Source of the DNA: Bifiguratus adelaidae
Lineage: Eukaryota > Mucoromycota > Endogonomycetes > Endogonales
NCBI GenBank assembly: GCA_002261195.1
Contig: MVBO01000141.1
Location: forward strand, 1 to 38,781
Length of the DNA: 38,781 nt
Direction of reading: 5' to 3'
Part shown: positions 21,835 through 33,368 of the stretch, piece after piece
Layout of the letters: the number at the start of each line of letters is the position of its first letter
Position numbering within the stretch: the stretch's first letter is position 1
The notes under the pieces: model-generated
What the model was told of the DNA's origin: nothing
The model's database searches: none
What the model saw: the letters and a program-made list of their open reading frames with translations, nothing else
Program-made: the position numbers and the translations under genes

Positions 21835-24800
21835 ATGTCGACGACATCACCCCCGTCATCGTCGCACGCCGATTCGGCCATTGCTATAGAGGACGAATCG
21901 CGTTTTGCAGGCCGTTTTGGACTAACGCCGCATCAAAAGTCTTTTAGCAGCACTAGTAGTACTGGCGAAGGTGATTTAAGCGGAGATGGCGCAAGTCAAA
22001 AGGTATGTTTTGAGCCTCATGGGTGGCAATGGCGATCACCGGGGTGCTAAAGACCCATCTACATGTGCTCTGGTATAGTTTATGCTAACTTTTCGTGATG
22101 TTGCAGCTTGAAGAAAAGAGACTAGAGCACGAACGCCAGCGTGAAGAACAACGCTTGTTATTTGAGCAGCAAATGAAGCGCTTGGAACAGCAGCAACTGC
22201 AGGAAGAGCAAGCTATACTGTCTCAGCAGCAAACAAATAATTCGTCGCGAAGCAATTCTCGTGTATCATCACGGACACCTAGCATGACTGGTATCATGGA
22301 CGCGTATGGCAATGCACCCATTACCCCTGCGTCTACTGCCGATGGCAGGTCACGAGCAAGCACCGGTTCTAACGGTGGCGGGCTTGGTACGCCGGTAACG
22401 TCTTCTTCCCACCATAGTGCAGGCATGTCTGCCATTGGCCCACCTAGTCACAAGAGCTATTCGCGTGGCAACTCGGGTGTTCATCCTATCACTCCGCCTC
22501 ACGATCTTTCTCCGTCCCATGACAAGTCCGTGGGAGCCGGGGCTAGCTCAGAGAGCAGCCTAGGTCTGCGAGACTCACCCGAGTCTCGAAAGAGTAGTAA
22601 AGGGGGACCACTGGAGAGTGAGTGGCCTGATTTGGCCAAATTGTCGATTAGCGATCGCGTCGAAGGACTTCCGTCAGATAAGTAAGTGGATCATGTCTAG
22701 TCTGTATACGCACCTCTTGTTATTTCGGATACTGATCATAGCGCTTTTAGCTTGAACGGGCCTTTTAAGTCTAATGGTCTTCTTCCTACGGTGATTGGAA
22801 GATCCATTATCGGCGATGACGATCATGGTCATGGCTACGCAGATAGCCCAGGGTTTCCCCCTCAATTCGATGGGAAATTCTTCTTTGATGACGAGACGGA
22901 GTCACCGCCAGGTGAGTGACATCTCCCATGTGCGTATCTACCATGAACATCTTTTAATTTCAACATTTCTAGATTCGGGCAACGCTTCTGGTTTTCAGAA
23001 CGCTTACAGCAACAGATTGTTCCATCTTAACACGGAGGATGACGACAAGTTTCCTGTGCTCGTTCGTCGCGATAGCTATCCCGCCATTGTAAGTTGCGAA
23101 TATCAGAGTATGTGCGCAAGCGTGTCTGCTCACCATGCTATCAGGCTCCCTCGCAAACAAGCAATCGCTTTGATAACCCATCAGCAAGGAGCAACACTGA
23201 CTGGCCTCGCTATGTGGACACAAGCAAGCTCAATATTTCTGGCTTGGATTCTAGCAGCAGCATGGGCTCACGAAAAGGCAGCTCATCGCAAACGTCACTT
23301 AGCAGCATCAATCGCAATGTCTTCGCTCCACCTGCGTCCTCCGGAGCCGGAAGCCATCCTGACCGAAAGAAGTCGTTACCTCACCCTCAATCTGGCTATG
23401 GCAGCAACAAGGTAGAGGCTGTTATGGCGGATAGCATGCGCTCGGCCATGCCAAAACGTCACATGTCTTTTGGAAGCTCTGGACATCTGCCGGATGCCGC
23501 TGACGACCCGCAATTAGGTTTTCAGCCAGTGCCTCGTGATCTCATGAGCCCGTATGGCAATGCAACGACCTCCATCAACCTTAGTAACAGCGGAACTGCG
23601 ATGGCTTTGCCTGAATCAGCTGGAGCCTTCTACGGGGCGCCCTATGGCGGCATTGCCATTGGTGCTGGTCCGGGAACAGCTATGCCAACCCTCCCTGCCA
23701 ATGCTGGCATGTATGGTAGTATCTCGGTTGCCCCTGGTGGTGTATATGCTTACGGTCAAAACATTGGATACAACGGTGCAGCCATGCTGAATGGTCATTC
23801 AGTCGTTTCCAATGCCACAAGCAAGGGCAACAATGTGAATCATAAACGCGGTGGCAATGATCCAGATGGTGGGTTACGATTGTTTCCGGTGTTGGCCTGC
23901 TCATTGTTGATCCATACTTGTCCAATGTAGCTAATCGATTTGCCGGAACCCGCCTGGAAGAACTCGTTGGTGATATTTACTCTCTGTGTAAGGACCAGCA
24001 CGGCTGCCGCTACTTGCAAAAGAAGCTGGAGGAACACAATGATCAGTACACCGACATGATCTTTACTGAAGTCTTCTCACACTTTGTCGAGCTCATGACG
24101 GATCCTTTCGGCAATTATCTTTGTCAAAAGCTCTTGGAATATTGCAATGATGAGCAGCGGACGATCATTGTCGAGACCGTAGCGCCTGAATTGGTCAATA
24201 TCAGCTTGAACATGCACGGAACGCGAGCTGTTCAAAAGATGATTGAATACTTGTCAACGCGTCAGCAGGTACCGTATTAGACAATGTGGGACTGTCCTAC
24301 CACCTTTGCTGATTTGTTTCCTAGATTGACATTGTTATCTATGCTTTGAACCCCAACGTGGTGACCTTGATCAAAGATCTCAACGGTAACCACGTCATTC
24401 AAAAGTGTCTCAACCGCCTTTCGTCAGAGGATAATCAGTTCATCTATAATGCTGTGTCAAAGAATTGCGTGGAGGTCGCCACCCATCGTCATGGCTGTTG
24501 CGTGCTTCAACGCTGCATCGATCACGCCTCGGATGCCCAAAAGACGCAATTGGTGACAGAAATTACCTACCATGCTCTCACTTTGGTACAAGATCCTTTC
24601 GGCAATTACGTTGTTCAGTATGTCCTTGATCTTGGGGATGCTCAATACTCGGATACGCTCATCAAACGGTTTATTGGTCACGTCTGCACGTTGTCTGTTC
24701 AAAAGTTCAGCTCCAATGTGATGGAGAAGTGTATTCGCGTGGCAGAAAACGAGACTCGTGGTTACTTGATCGAAGAGATGCTCAACAAGACCAGATTGGA

Positions 24801-25305
24801 GAAGCTTTTGCGTGACTCATACGCAAACTACGTTGTGCAAACCTCATTGGATTACGCAGACGCTGTGCAACGAGCCCAACTTGTTGACTGCATCCGGCCT
24901 TTGTTGCCTGCCATTCGCAACACTCCTTACGGTAAACGTATTCAAGGCAAGCTTCACCGCGATCAACAGATGGCTGCCATGGGTCATATCTCTCCGATGG
25001 CGCAAGGAGCGCCTATGGTCCACAATCCCGGCATGGTTCCTCTTGGCTCCTTGGGCATGATGAATGGAATACCGCAAGGTGGCATGAATGCTCTCGTCGG
25101 CCATCACGGTGGTCCAGGACAACCCCATACCGGGCTAGCTCAAGCTCACCAGATGCACAACCCACATCATCCATCACAACATCACCACGCCAACATGGGC
25201 ATGTTTGGACACGGTTTCGAATTCGGCAACGGAGCTGGAGCCGTCGGAGGTGGTATGGGCGTTGTCGGTATGAACGATTATCAGCACGGATATCAATATT
25301 TGTGA
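21835..25305 (+). CDS. PUF4: PUF (Pumilio) RNA-binding protein, Puf4/Mpt5-like
   Basis: Translational repressor/mRNA decay factor binding UGUA-containing 3' UTRs. Exons 21835-22002, 22107-22681, 22751-22911, 22973-23088, 23145-23868, 23931-24268, 24325-25305 give 1020 residues. The first ~580 residues are low-complexity (Ser, Gly, Asn) with a Glu/Gln coiled-coil segment near 57-95 (LEEKRLEHERQREEQRLLF). Eight PUF repeats occupy about 582-905, starting FAGTRLEELVGDIYSLCKDQHG, with RNA-contact signatures CR..Q, NY..Q, TR..Q, NH..Q, CC..Q, NY..Q, SN..E, NY..Q for repeats 1-8. The THRHGCCVLQRC repeat and the opening block match Puf4/Mpt5 better than Puf3. A Met/Gly/His-rich tail follows. All introns keep frame. 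Confidence 0.94.
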
Positions 25306-25788
25306 AGAGCAACGTGGCAATCAAAATGAGCGTTATACGATTCCAGTATTACAATGTCGGATAGCAGCAGCCTTTTGCGCAAGGCATATTATTTTCGAGG
25401 CGATTCATGCAAATACTGGCATGATCTATGTGGGGTTTTCAAGCTTGACAATTTTGTACAGACTACCCGATTACCGCGGTTGTAACACTTAGTCTCACTC
25501 TCCCTTCGCTTTTCTGTTTTTCCTTCAAGGTTCAATCGACGTAATTACAGTCGCTTAAGAGAGATGTTGTAGCTTTTGCCATATGTACTTCTGACATCTA
25601 GATTTGTTCTTTTTCCTTTTTCTTTTTCTCATCGCCCTTGCTCATTTGTACTGTTTTTGCAACAAAATGGATCCGCGTTGTATTTCTTTCGCCTTGCACC
25701 CAATGTCTTCCACGCGTCCAGGAATTTCCGTGGGTTACTATTTTTGGGTGGTGAGCTTGTATCGAGCCAAGATTCGCCTTTGCACACC
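25306..25788 (+). promoter_or_regulatory. PUF 3' region and SFT2 promoter
   Basis: No convincing gene in this 483-base gap. The PUF 3' UTR should occupy the first part. From about 25500 to 25660 the plus strand is T/C-rich (ctctcccttcgcttttctg, tttttcctttttctttttctc), like the leader tracts of neighbouring genes. A frame from 25576 runs into SFT2 but encodes low-complexity Phe/Leu/Ser sequence unlike the family N-terminus, so I do not count it as coding. Confidence 0.4.
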
Positions 25789-26813
25789 ATGCCGCTGATA
25801 CCCATGTTCACAACGTCAGAGCCCGACCAGGGTCTCATGGATGAAGGTAAGTACCTGGGTACGCGGTGATGGGCGTCCAAGGGTTGGTTTGTGAAGGTGC
25901 CAAGGATGCAGAACAAAGCCTTGTTGAACGATGGTGTCATAGGAGAAGGCGGGAGCAGCACTCGTCTTGTCACTGTCTCTTCCTGCTTGTCAATGGCTGC
26001 TTAATCACTGAATCTAACCTTTTTGTTCCTTGTCAGGCTCGTGGGCATTTTGTGGGTTGAATAGGACCCAACGATTTTACGCCTTTGGTGGATGGTGAGT
26101 GGCGCGTAGAGGACAAGACAAGCATACTCATCGCTTTCTAGCATCATTTTTGGCTTCATACTCTCGCTATTGGTGAGAATTTCAGCAACACCTCATGTCT
26201 GGACGCTCATGCGATACTCTAGTCCACCTTAACCTTGATCACTGGCAACACCACGGGCTTTGCCATTCTGTACTCGATTGGAAACATCATAGCGATGCTC
26301 AGGTAGATGAACTCGTTGAATGGCCTTGATCCGTGCACTCACAACCTTGCGATACCCAGCACAACATTCATCATTGGTATCGTGAAGCAATTCAAGACCA
26401 TGTTTGCGCCAGGCAAGTCATGTCGGGATATGCTTGCTTAGATTGCTCATGCCATGATTAGTGAGACTTTGGGCTGCCGTCATTTTTTGGGCACTCTTGG
26501 TCTTGACCTTGGTCCTCGCGTTTCTGGTAAGTTGCTCTATAACCGTCTCTCATAGCCACGCTAATCAATAATTGCCTGGCTAGCTGCACAACTTTGTCCT
26601 TTGTATCGTTCTTGTCGTTGTTCAATTCGCCGCGTTCACCTGGTATGCGTAAGTATTCACATGGGCCTGATAGCCATATACTCACCTTGTCTCATATAGC
26701 GCAAGTTATATTCCCTATGGACGGTATGTATCTTGCCAATTGCCATGTCTAGATGCTTATTCCCTCGCAGAGATATCATTCGCAAGTTCTTTGGTTCCTG
26801 TGTGCAGATATAA
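25789..26813 (+). CDS. SFT2: SFT2-family vesicle transport protein
   Basis: Four-helix Golgi membrane protein involved in retrograde endosome-to-Golgi fusion. Nine short exons: 25789-25846, 26037-26094, 26142-26172, 26223-26302, 26360-26412, 26462-26526, 26584-26648, 26700-26723, 26771-26813, total 158 residues. Diagnostic pieces: SWAFCGLNRTQRFYAFGGC, LLSTLTLITGNTTGFAILYS, SIGNIIAMLSTTFIIG, VKQFKTMFAP, and the C-terminal TWYAASYIPYGRDIIRKF. Helices lie near FIISLL, ILYSIGNIIAML, WAAVIFWALLVLTLVLAFL and FVLCIVLVVVQFAAF. The intron after MFAP begins GC (gcaagt at 26413), a GC-AG intron that is required to keep frame. The short N-terminus is uncertain. Stop to next ATG is only 67 bases. Confidence 0.88.
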
Positions 26814-26880
26814 GATCCCATTGTTCTTTTAATGACGTCACTAATTTCATTGTTCATTGTCCGAAAAAAAGTTGTCAAAC

Positions 26881-28030
26881 ATGTTGAGTCGATACATGAG
26901 GCCGTGGTTGAATGCGGTGAGATATCCTGGTATGTTGGCGCAATAGACAACGTGGCTCTCTTTGCTGAATCTCTCTCATAGCTCTCGCAGTGACCAAGCG
27001 ATCACCGCTTGTCGCTTACCTTTCCACAAATGCATCCCCCATTAACGTCCAATACATTGAAGCCGACGACGACACATCAGCCACAAATGTAGCAGCTACC
27101 TCGGCATTCTCAGTTCGATTAGGTCTGCGCTTCAATGACCCCGCTCTCCTCACTCAAACCCTCACCCATAAATCCTTTCAATCCGGCCAGGTGCCTCATA
27201 ATGCATCTCTGGTGTTTGTTGGACAGCGTGCACTGGGATTGTATGTTACCGAACACCTACACATCAAATATCCAAATCTTCCTACCGATGCCTTGAACAA
27301 GACTATTGGAGCCTATGTCAGTTATCATTCTCTGTCGAAATTGGCCAAGGAAACGGGGTTGCAACATGTGATTCGATGGTCTGCTTCCACACAGGTACGA
27401 TAATGCCGATCGGAATGTGTCGTCGGGCTGTTTTAACGCATTTTGGGTTTAGGAGACTGGGGGCCATGTGTCAGACAAGGTGCTTGCTGAGGGCGTAGCA
27501 GCGATCGTCGGTGCCATTTACCGCGAGCATGTGAGTACATGCGATCCTGGCAAAGGCAGGCCCTTATTCAACATGCCATGTCTAGGGTTCCCATAAGGCG
27601 AAAAAGTTTGTGCGAGACTTTGTCTTGTCTCGGGATGTCGATATTAGTCAAGCCTTGGAGTTCAAAGAACCCAAGAGGTACCTGAGTCGTTTAATGGAAC
27701 GTCAAGGAAAGGACAAGCCTGTGTCTAGGTAAGGCGAAAGGAATATACGGTATACTTTTATCTTGCTCAACGCTAAACTCTTTGTCTTGATTCAGGCTGC
27801 TCAAAGAGACTGGTCGTCTCTCGCATGCACCCTTATTCTTGGTCGGTGTTTTCTCTGGCGAAAACATGCTGGGCCAAGGTCACGGCAGTTCATTGAAGAT
27901 GGCTGAATTTAGAGCAGCCAAGGATGCTCTGCAAAAGTACTATTTACAGCAAACACCGGAGCCTTTCAAAGTACCCTCTGATGCCGATTACACCCCTCAG
28001 AAAGTCGGTGACTCTGAAATCATTGTGTAA
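26881..28030 (+). CDS. MRPL3: Mitochondrial large ribosomal subunit protein mL44 (MRPL3), RNase III-like
   Basis: Mitoribosome protein with a degenerate RNase III fold and a dsRNA-binding domain. Exons 26881-26929, 26982-27394, 27453-27530, 27586-27728, 27796-28030 give 305 residues. The N-terminus ([16 protein letters not shown]) has the Arg-rich, acid-free look of a presequence. RNase III-like region: [56 protein letters not shown]. The signature ERLEFLGD of active RNase III is replaced by [12 protein letters not shown], so catalysis is not expected. The dsRBD follows ([35 protein letters not shown]). Confidence 0.92.
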
Positions 28031-28226
28031 TCCCTCTCGTGTACCATAAACTACATAGACGCCTTTCACAGCAGCATTCAAAGTGTTAAAAGTCTGGCCA
28101 AAATGGACGGCTCAAAAAGCGAAAAGCACACATGTCCATCGCCAACAGCTTTGCATTTGTTTGATCCCTATACACAAATCTCCAACAAATCCCTAATCGC
28201 ATCCGCTTATATGTCACTACACATGT

Positions 28227-28876
<650 letters not shown>

Positions 28877-29253
28877 AGTGTCTAGTCCTTGTCAACGAGT
28901 GTGATACGCAGGGCAAGAGTAAGAGAGACAGCAAGAGACAACAGAGAAGAGACCAATGCCTTGCCGCAGTGAGACAAGAGACACTTTGCTTGTGACCTTG
29001 CATGTGACTTGTCCATTTTAAATGAATTAAAAACAACAGTTTAAAGCCATCGGTGAGGCACATGCAGGAGACCTACGGCCATCCATTGGACATGCGCATT
29101 GGCCACCCGGTCGACCACACGATCAACCGCTCTCACTACCATTGTCCACGGTGTCTACGTCATCGCTTTGGAATTTTGCGCAAAATTTCTTTTCGGTTAC
29201 CACATCTACGTCTCACGCTCTCTCTCTTTCTCACACTCCCGACTCTTCATACC
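28877..29253. promoter_or_regulatory. Bidirectional ATG8/prolidase promoter
   Basis: A 377-base gap between divergent genes. Purine-rich on the plus strand at 28905-28975 (pyrimidine-rich leader for ATG8) and C/T-rich at 29205-29250 (leader for the peptidase), so both genes show the same leader type. An in-frame extension of the peptidase to 29053 exists, but it runs through the C/T leader and has no family match. Confidence 0.45.
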
Positions 29254-30710
29254 ATGGCCGTGCCTGCTAAACAACACGCTCTCAAAGTTGCCGATCAACT
29301 TGGCTCGGAAGGTGTCTTTTACCTCAAGGGACAAGTGTTTGCTGAACGGGACGATACCGACTACGAACTTCCCTTTCGACAGGAAAGCAATTTCTTCTAT
29401 GTCACCGGTGTGAACGAACCAGATTTTCACTTTGTCTTTGACTTGAATCATCGCAAGAGCATCTTGTTTGCTCCACCAGTCAACCAAGATGCGGTCATTT
29501 GGATGGGTTTACCGCCAACATTGGAAGAGTTGGTCCAGAAGTACGATGTGGATGAGGCTTACTATTCGGATCAATTGGAGTCACAGCTGGAGAAGCTTTC
29601 TCCATCCGTCATTCATGTCTTTGATGTCTACGATCTCAGCAAGAGTTTTCCGGCGGCCTGGAGGAGCAATCTGGTATATGAAAAGTTGCGTACCGCTTTG
29701 GCTGAAGCACGCGTCTTCAAGACGGAATGGGAAATTGAGGCGCTCCGAAAGATCAACATCATTTCGTCGGAGGCTCATATTGAATTGATGAAGTCAATTC
29801 GACCGGGCATGACTGAAGGCGAATTGTACGCCTTGTTCCAATATCACGCCGCCAGGAAAGGTGCCTTCAATCAGTCGTATCTACCCATTATGGCTTGTGG
29901 TATGAATGCGGCGACACTACATTACAACCGCAACTCCGATGTTCTCGATGCGGCAGACCCACATCAAATGTTCTTGGTTGACGCCGGTGCTGAATTGAAC
30001 TGCTATGCGTCCGATATCACACGCACTTATCCAAGCGGAGGCAAGTTCTCTCCCGAAGCCAAGACAATTTATGAAATCGTTCTCGCCATGCAAGAAGTAG
30101 GTGTGATTAAGATTGTAGCTTGTTGATCATCCACATCCTACTAGGCCTCCTTTGCTCTCATCAAACCTGGTGTTGAATGGGAGGATGTTCATCTCAAGGC
30201 CATGCATGTTGCCGCTGAAGGTCTCGCCAAATGTGGCATTTTGAAGGGCACACCACAAGAGTTGGTCGACAATCATATCGTCGCTGGCTTCTTTCCTCAT
30301 GGCTTGGTAAGCGAATCTCGAGTCTTCTTGGTCACATTTGACCTCTCATCCTCTTGCAGGGACATTTGATGGGCATTGATGTGCACGATGTTGGCGGTTT
30401 CCCTGGAGGAAAGCAACGTCTTACAGCACCGGGACTAAAGAACCTTCGGCTTCGTCGTCAGTTGCAGCCTAATATGGTGGTCACCGTTGAGCCCGGAATC
30501 TACTTCTGCGACTTTATCATCAGCCCCTTGTTGCAAGACCCGGCTACCGCAAAGTTCGTCGATCAAGAACAATTGGCCCGATATCGCAAGGTTGGTGGTG
30601 TTCGCATAGAAGACGATATTGTGATTACAGAGACCGGCTTCGACAATTTGACACGGGTGCCAAAGACGGTAGCCGATATAGAAGCAGTGATGGCTCCTGG
30701 CAGAGTCTAG
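29254..30710 (+). CDS. Xaa-Pro dipeptidase/aminopeptidase, M24B (prolidase type)
   Basis: Metallopeptidase cleaving peptides with proline at the second position, in peptide turnover. Exons 29254-30096, 30145-30306, 30360-30710 give 451 residues. An N-terminal AMP_N domain (FRQESNFFYVTGVNEPDFH, DAVIWMGLPPTLEELVQKY) precedes the pita-bread catalytic domain. The five metal ligands are visible: Asp in LVDAGAELNCYASDITRTYP (two Asp), His in GHLMGIDVHD, Glu in VTVEPGIYF, and Glu in VGGVRIEDDIVIT. Architecture and length match PEPD-like fungal prolidases; the C-terminal VMAPGRV shows no targeting signal. The start follows the pyrimidine-rich leader. Confidence 0.93.
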
Positions 30711-30987
30711 TAACGTCACAAAGATAGAATACTTCACCTAGATTTGTTGTGCTCAATGCTCGTTGGACAAGACGGTCTCCCTAACAAGCCGTATTGCATT
30801 TTGAGCGCAGAGAAAAGCCGAGACGAGGCAGAAAGGTAGACGAGTCCGAGAGAATTGTTCCATTGAATATTCCTTAAACATACAGAACAAGGCGACGAGA
30901 CATGGTAACCTATTCCATCGACAGGGCAGACATCTCAGACTTGATACCATGGATCATCATGCATTTCGGTCCCTTGAAGTTTCAACC

Positions 30988-31479
30988 TTATTTGACCTCC
31001 CGGATCTTGCCAGTTTCGACTTCATAAATACCACCCCAGATCTTGATGTCGTCAGGAATAAGCTTATTGGACTTTAAGAACGCGACATCATCACGAACAG
31101 ATTGTTCCAAGTCAGGGAAAGGTTGGAAATCGATATGAGACGCATCTTGACCGATATTCTTCTTCACCGCGGCCACAGCGTCTTCTTGCTTGAAGGTGAG
31201 CATGCCGCAATCGGTATGGTGGAGAATCACGATTTCCTTGGTTCCCAGAAGTTGTTCCGAGATGACGAGCGACCGAAGAGCGTCCTTCACCAACCCACCG
31301 GCGTTTCGGATCACATGGGCATCACCCTCCTCTAGACCGAGAGCTCGAGCCGGGTCCAGTCGTGCATCCATACATGCCACCACGGCGACCTTGCGTCCTG
31401 GTGGAAGAGGCAGTGAGCCCTTGTTGAAGGTGCTAGCGTACTTTTGGTTGGCAGCGAGGAATTCCGGGACAACAGACAT
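30988..31479 (-). CDS. Beta-class carbonic anhydrase
   Basis: Zinc enzyme hydrating CO2 to bicarbonate. Intronless, 163 residues, a small bacterial/fungal-type beta-CA. The active-site set is visible: Cys36, Asp38 and Arg40 in VAVVACMDARLDP, His88 and Cys91 in VILHHTDCGML, and HVIRNAGG. The small size and HHTDCG context resemble the Rv1284-like (clade D) group more than yeast Nce103. No presequence, so probably cytosolic. Faces the peptidase gene 3' end; its own upstream region is the long gap at 31480-32166. Confidence 0.94.
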   Translation of the reverse strand: MSVVPEFLAANQKYASTFNKGSLPLPPGRKVAVVACMDARLDPARALGLEEGDAHVIRNAGGLVKDALRSLVISEQLLGTKEIVILHHTDCGMLTFKQEDAVAAVKKNIGQDASHIDFQPFPDLEQSVRDDVAFLKSNKLIPDDIKIWGGIYEVETGKIREVK

Positions 31480-32166
31480 GGTGAGTAGTGTAAAGGGACT
31501 CGGCCAAGTAAAAACGTTTTATACCACGCGTTTACTCTAAAGCGTGCGCGAGCCCATTGACCCTGAAATGACGTGCTGACGCGCTTATTACAAAGAACAA
31601 TGGCGTGCTCATGCCCAACCTAATTGGGAGAACCGACACAGCGTGGGAACGGCTTTAGGATGGCAATCGACATAGAGAATTGCCTCTTTTTGTCAAGCTT
31701 GGTGTGAATTGGTGTCAAGTTGAGACCTGGTCATGCGACCACGGTGACCTTTGGTATCAAAAAGGGAAATGAATCCATATCTAGCGTTTGAGCGCATGTG
31801 ATGGTCTTTTCCCGATGTTCGTTGCCTTTCCAAGTCAGGGACAACAGCATTCTTTGTAGAATCGATCATGTCATGTCTCAATGACTAAAGGGATACTGTT
31901 TGCCTTGCTTTGTCAATGGCTGGAAGCATGAAGAAGGTCTAGCAGTGGCCATGCAGACGCGGATCCTAGACGATATACTTGATCAACCTTGAATTGGTCA
32001 TGCTGATCATGAAATCCAGCGGCGCCCTGCCCTTGTGAGATGCTTCTACAAGCATGGATGGTAGCCTCGCCAAGAGATTCTCTTGGTACCACCATCAATG
32101 ACCTCAATCCATCAACATCCAAGACTATGCTTTGACCACCAGCTATAATTTCTATTGTCTCTGGCC
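31480..32166. other. Unassigned intergenic stretch
   Basis: 687 bases between divergent carbonic anhydrase and SRP receptor beta genes. Only short open frames exist (for example 31913-32122 minus, 69 residues), with no family resemblance and no splice-supported extension that I can find. No tRNA-like cloverleaf, tandem repeat or transposon end was seen. It probably contains both promoters; a small non-coding RNA or orphan gene cannot be excluded. Confidence 0.35.
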
Positions 32167-33225
32167 ATGCAGATTCTGGGTGTAGAAGTCGATGACAACT
32201 ATCTCACGACAAGACACATTCTGCTTGCATCGATTGCTATAGGAGTGATATGGGCACTTGCACTAGTGTTGTGTGAGTATGCGCCTTCCGGATGGACTTG
32301 CGCGAAGGCTCATGTGGCTGTCACCCTTAGCACATCCGTCACTGCGATGGATACCATCGCCTGTTCGACGTCAAATGAGCAATACTATACTGCTTGTGGG
32401 CAACAGTCAGTCGGGTAAAACAAGCCTGTTCAGCTTGGTGAGTCGGTCTTGAGTCTGGTTCTGCCCATATCTGACAAGGAGGGGCTTGTCGTTTAGCTCA
32501 CCTATGGGAAGGCGGTGGAGACCCGAACATCCATGAAAGAGAATGAAGGCAACGTCATACTACGCGATCCAGAAGATGTACGTATTGCAGCTGGGCGGGT
32601 CCATGATTCAATGCATCTTTACCTTACCATTCGCTTTCGACAGCAACATACACTTCGAACGTCAGCAATTCACTTGGTGGATGTTCCTGGACACGAAAAG
32701 CTTCGATTTAAGCTGGCAGACTTTACGCCAATAGCTGGAGGCGTTGTTTTCATTGTCGACAGCGCTACCGTATCTAGAAACGCACGGTCGGTGGCAGAGT
32801 GAGTCTTGTTCGGTCCCTTCCCGTCCGGAGTCACTGATCATTGCTTCTAGACACCTTTACGAGTTGCTCACCGACAAAAACATCCTTAAGCGCTCCACGG
32901 AAATATGCATTGCATGCAACAAGGTGGATTTACCAGGTGCCATACCTCTCGACCGCATTCGGCATCATTTGGAAGAGGAGATGTAAGTTTTGAAAGTGAA
33001 GGCAACCCTGCTCTTACCTAGTAATTTAGCACTCGACTGAGACAGACGCGGACTGCATCTCTCGAGCATCAAGACACGGATGCCGAGGAGATTGACGTTT
33101 TTTTGGGATATGAAGGCCAGGACTTTTCATTCGATCATCTTGAGAGCGCTGTGACTTTTCACACAATGTCTGTAGAGAATGGTAATATGCGTGATGTTGT
33201 GCATTGGATGGCGGACGCTCTATGA
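32167..33225 (+). CDS. SRP102: Signal recognition particle receptor beta subunit
   Basis: ER membrane GTPase that anchors the SRP receptor alpha subunit at the translocon. Exons 32167-32272, 32331-32437, 32497-32798, 32851-32982, 33030-33225 give 280 residues. An N-terminal membrane helix (about 18-36, ILLASIAIGVIWALALVL) precedes the G domain: P-loop ILLVGNSQSGKTSLFSLL, GNVILRDP region, G3-like HLVDVPGHEKLR, FIVDSATVSRNARSVAE, and G4 IACNKVDLPG. The C-terminal part TFHTMSVENGNMRDVVHWM is typical. The ATG at 32167 gives the expected short lumenal tail. Stop to next ATG is 143 bases. Confidence 0.93.
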
Positions 33226-33368
33226 AGTAATAGACGAGCTTGCTCTTGCTGATGCTGAAGGACGATTCGTTGTGCGCTTAATTGCCATTTTTGGCAAGCT
33301 CGTGCCTTGCGTTTTTGGCAGCGTGTTTGGCGTTCTCATCTGCGCAAACGCACCTTGGACGCATAGGA

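Noticed and set aside
22795-23415. 206-codon plus-strand frame inside the PUF gene
   Set aside because: It runs through two introns in the wrong frame; the in-phase exon chain encodes the PUF N-terminal region instead.
25576-25788. N-terminal extension of SFT2
   Set aside because: It translates the pyrimidine-rich leader into Phe/Ser/Leu low-complexity sequence; SFT2 proteins have a hydrophilic N-terminus.
29053-29253. N-terminal extension of the prolidase
   Set aside because: It reads through the C/T-rich leader; the AMP_N domain starts shortly after the ATG at 29254.
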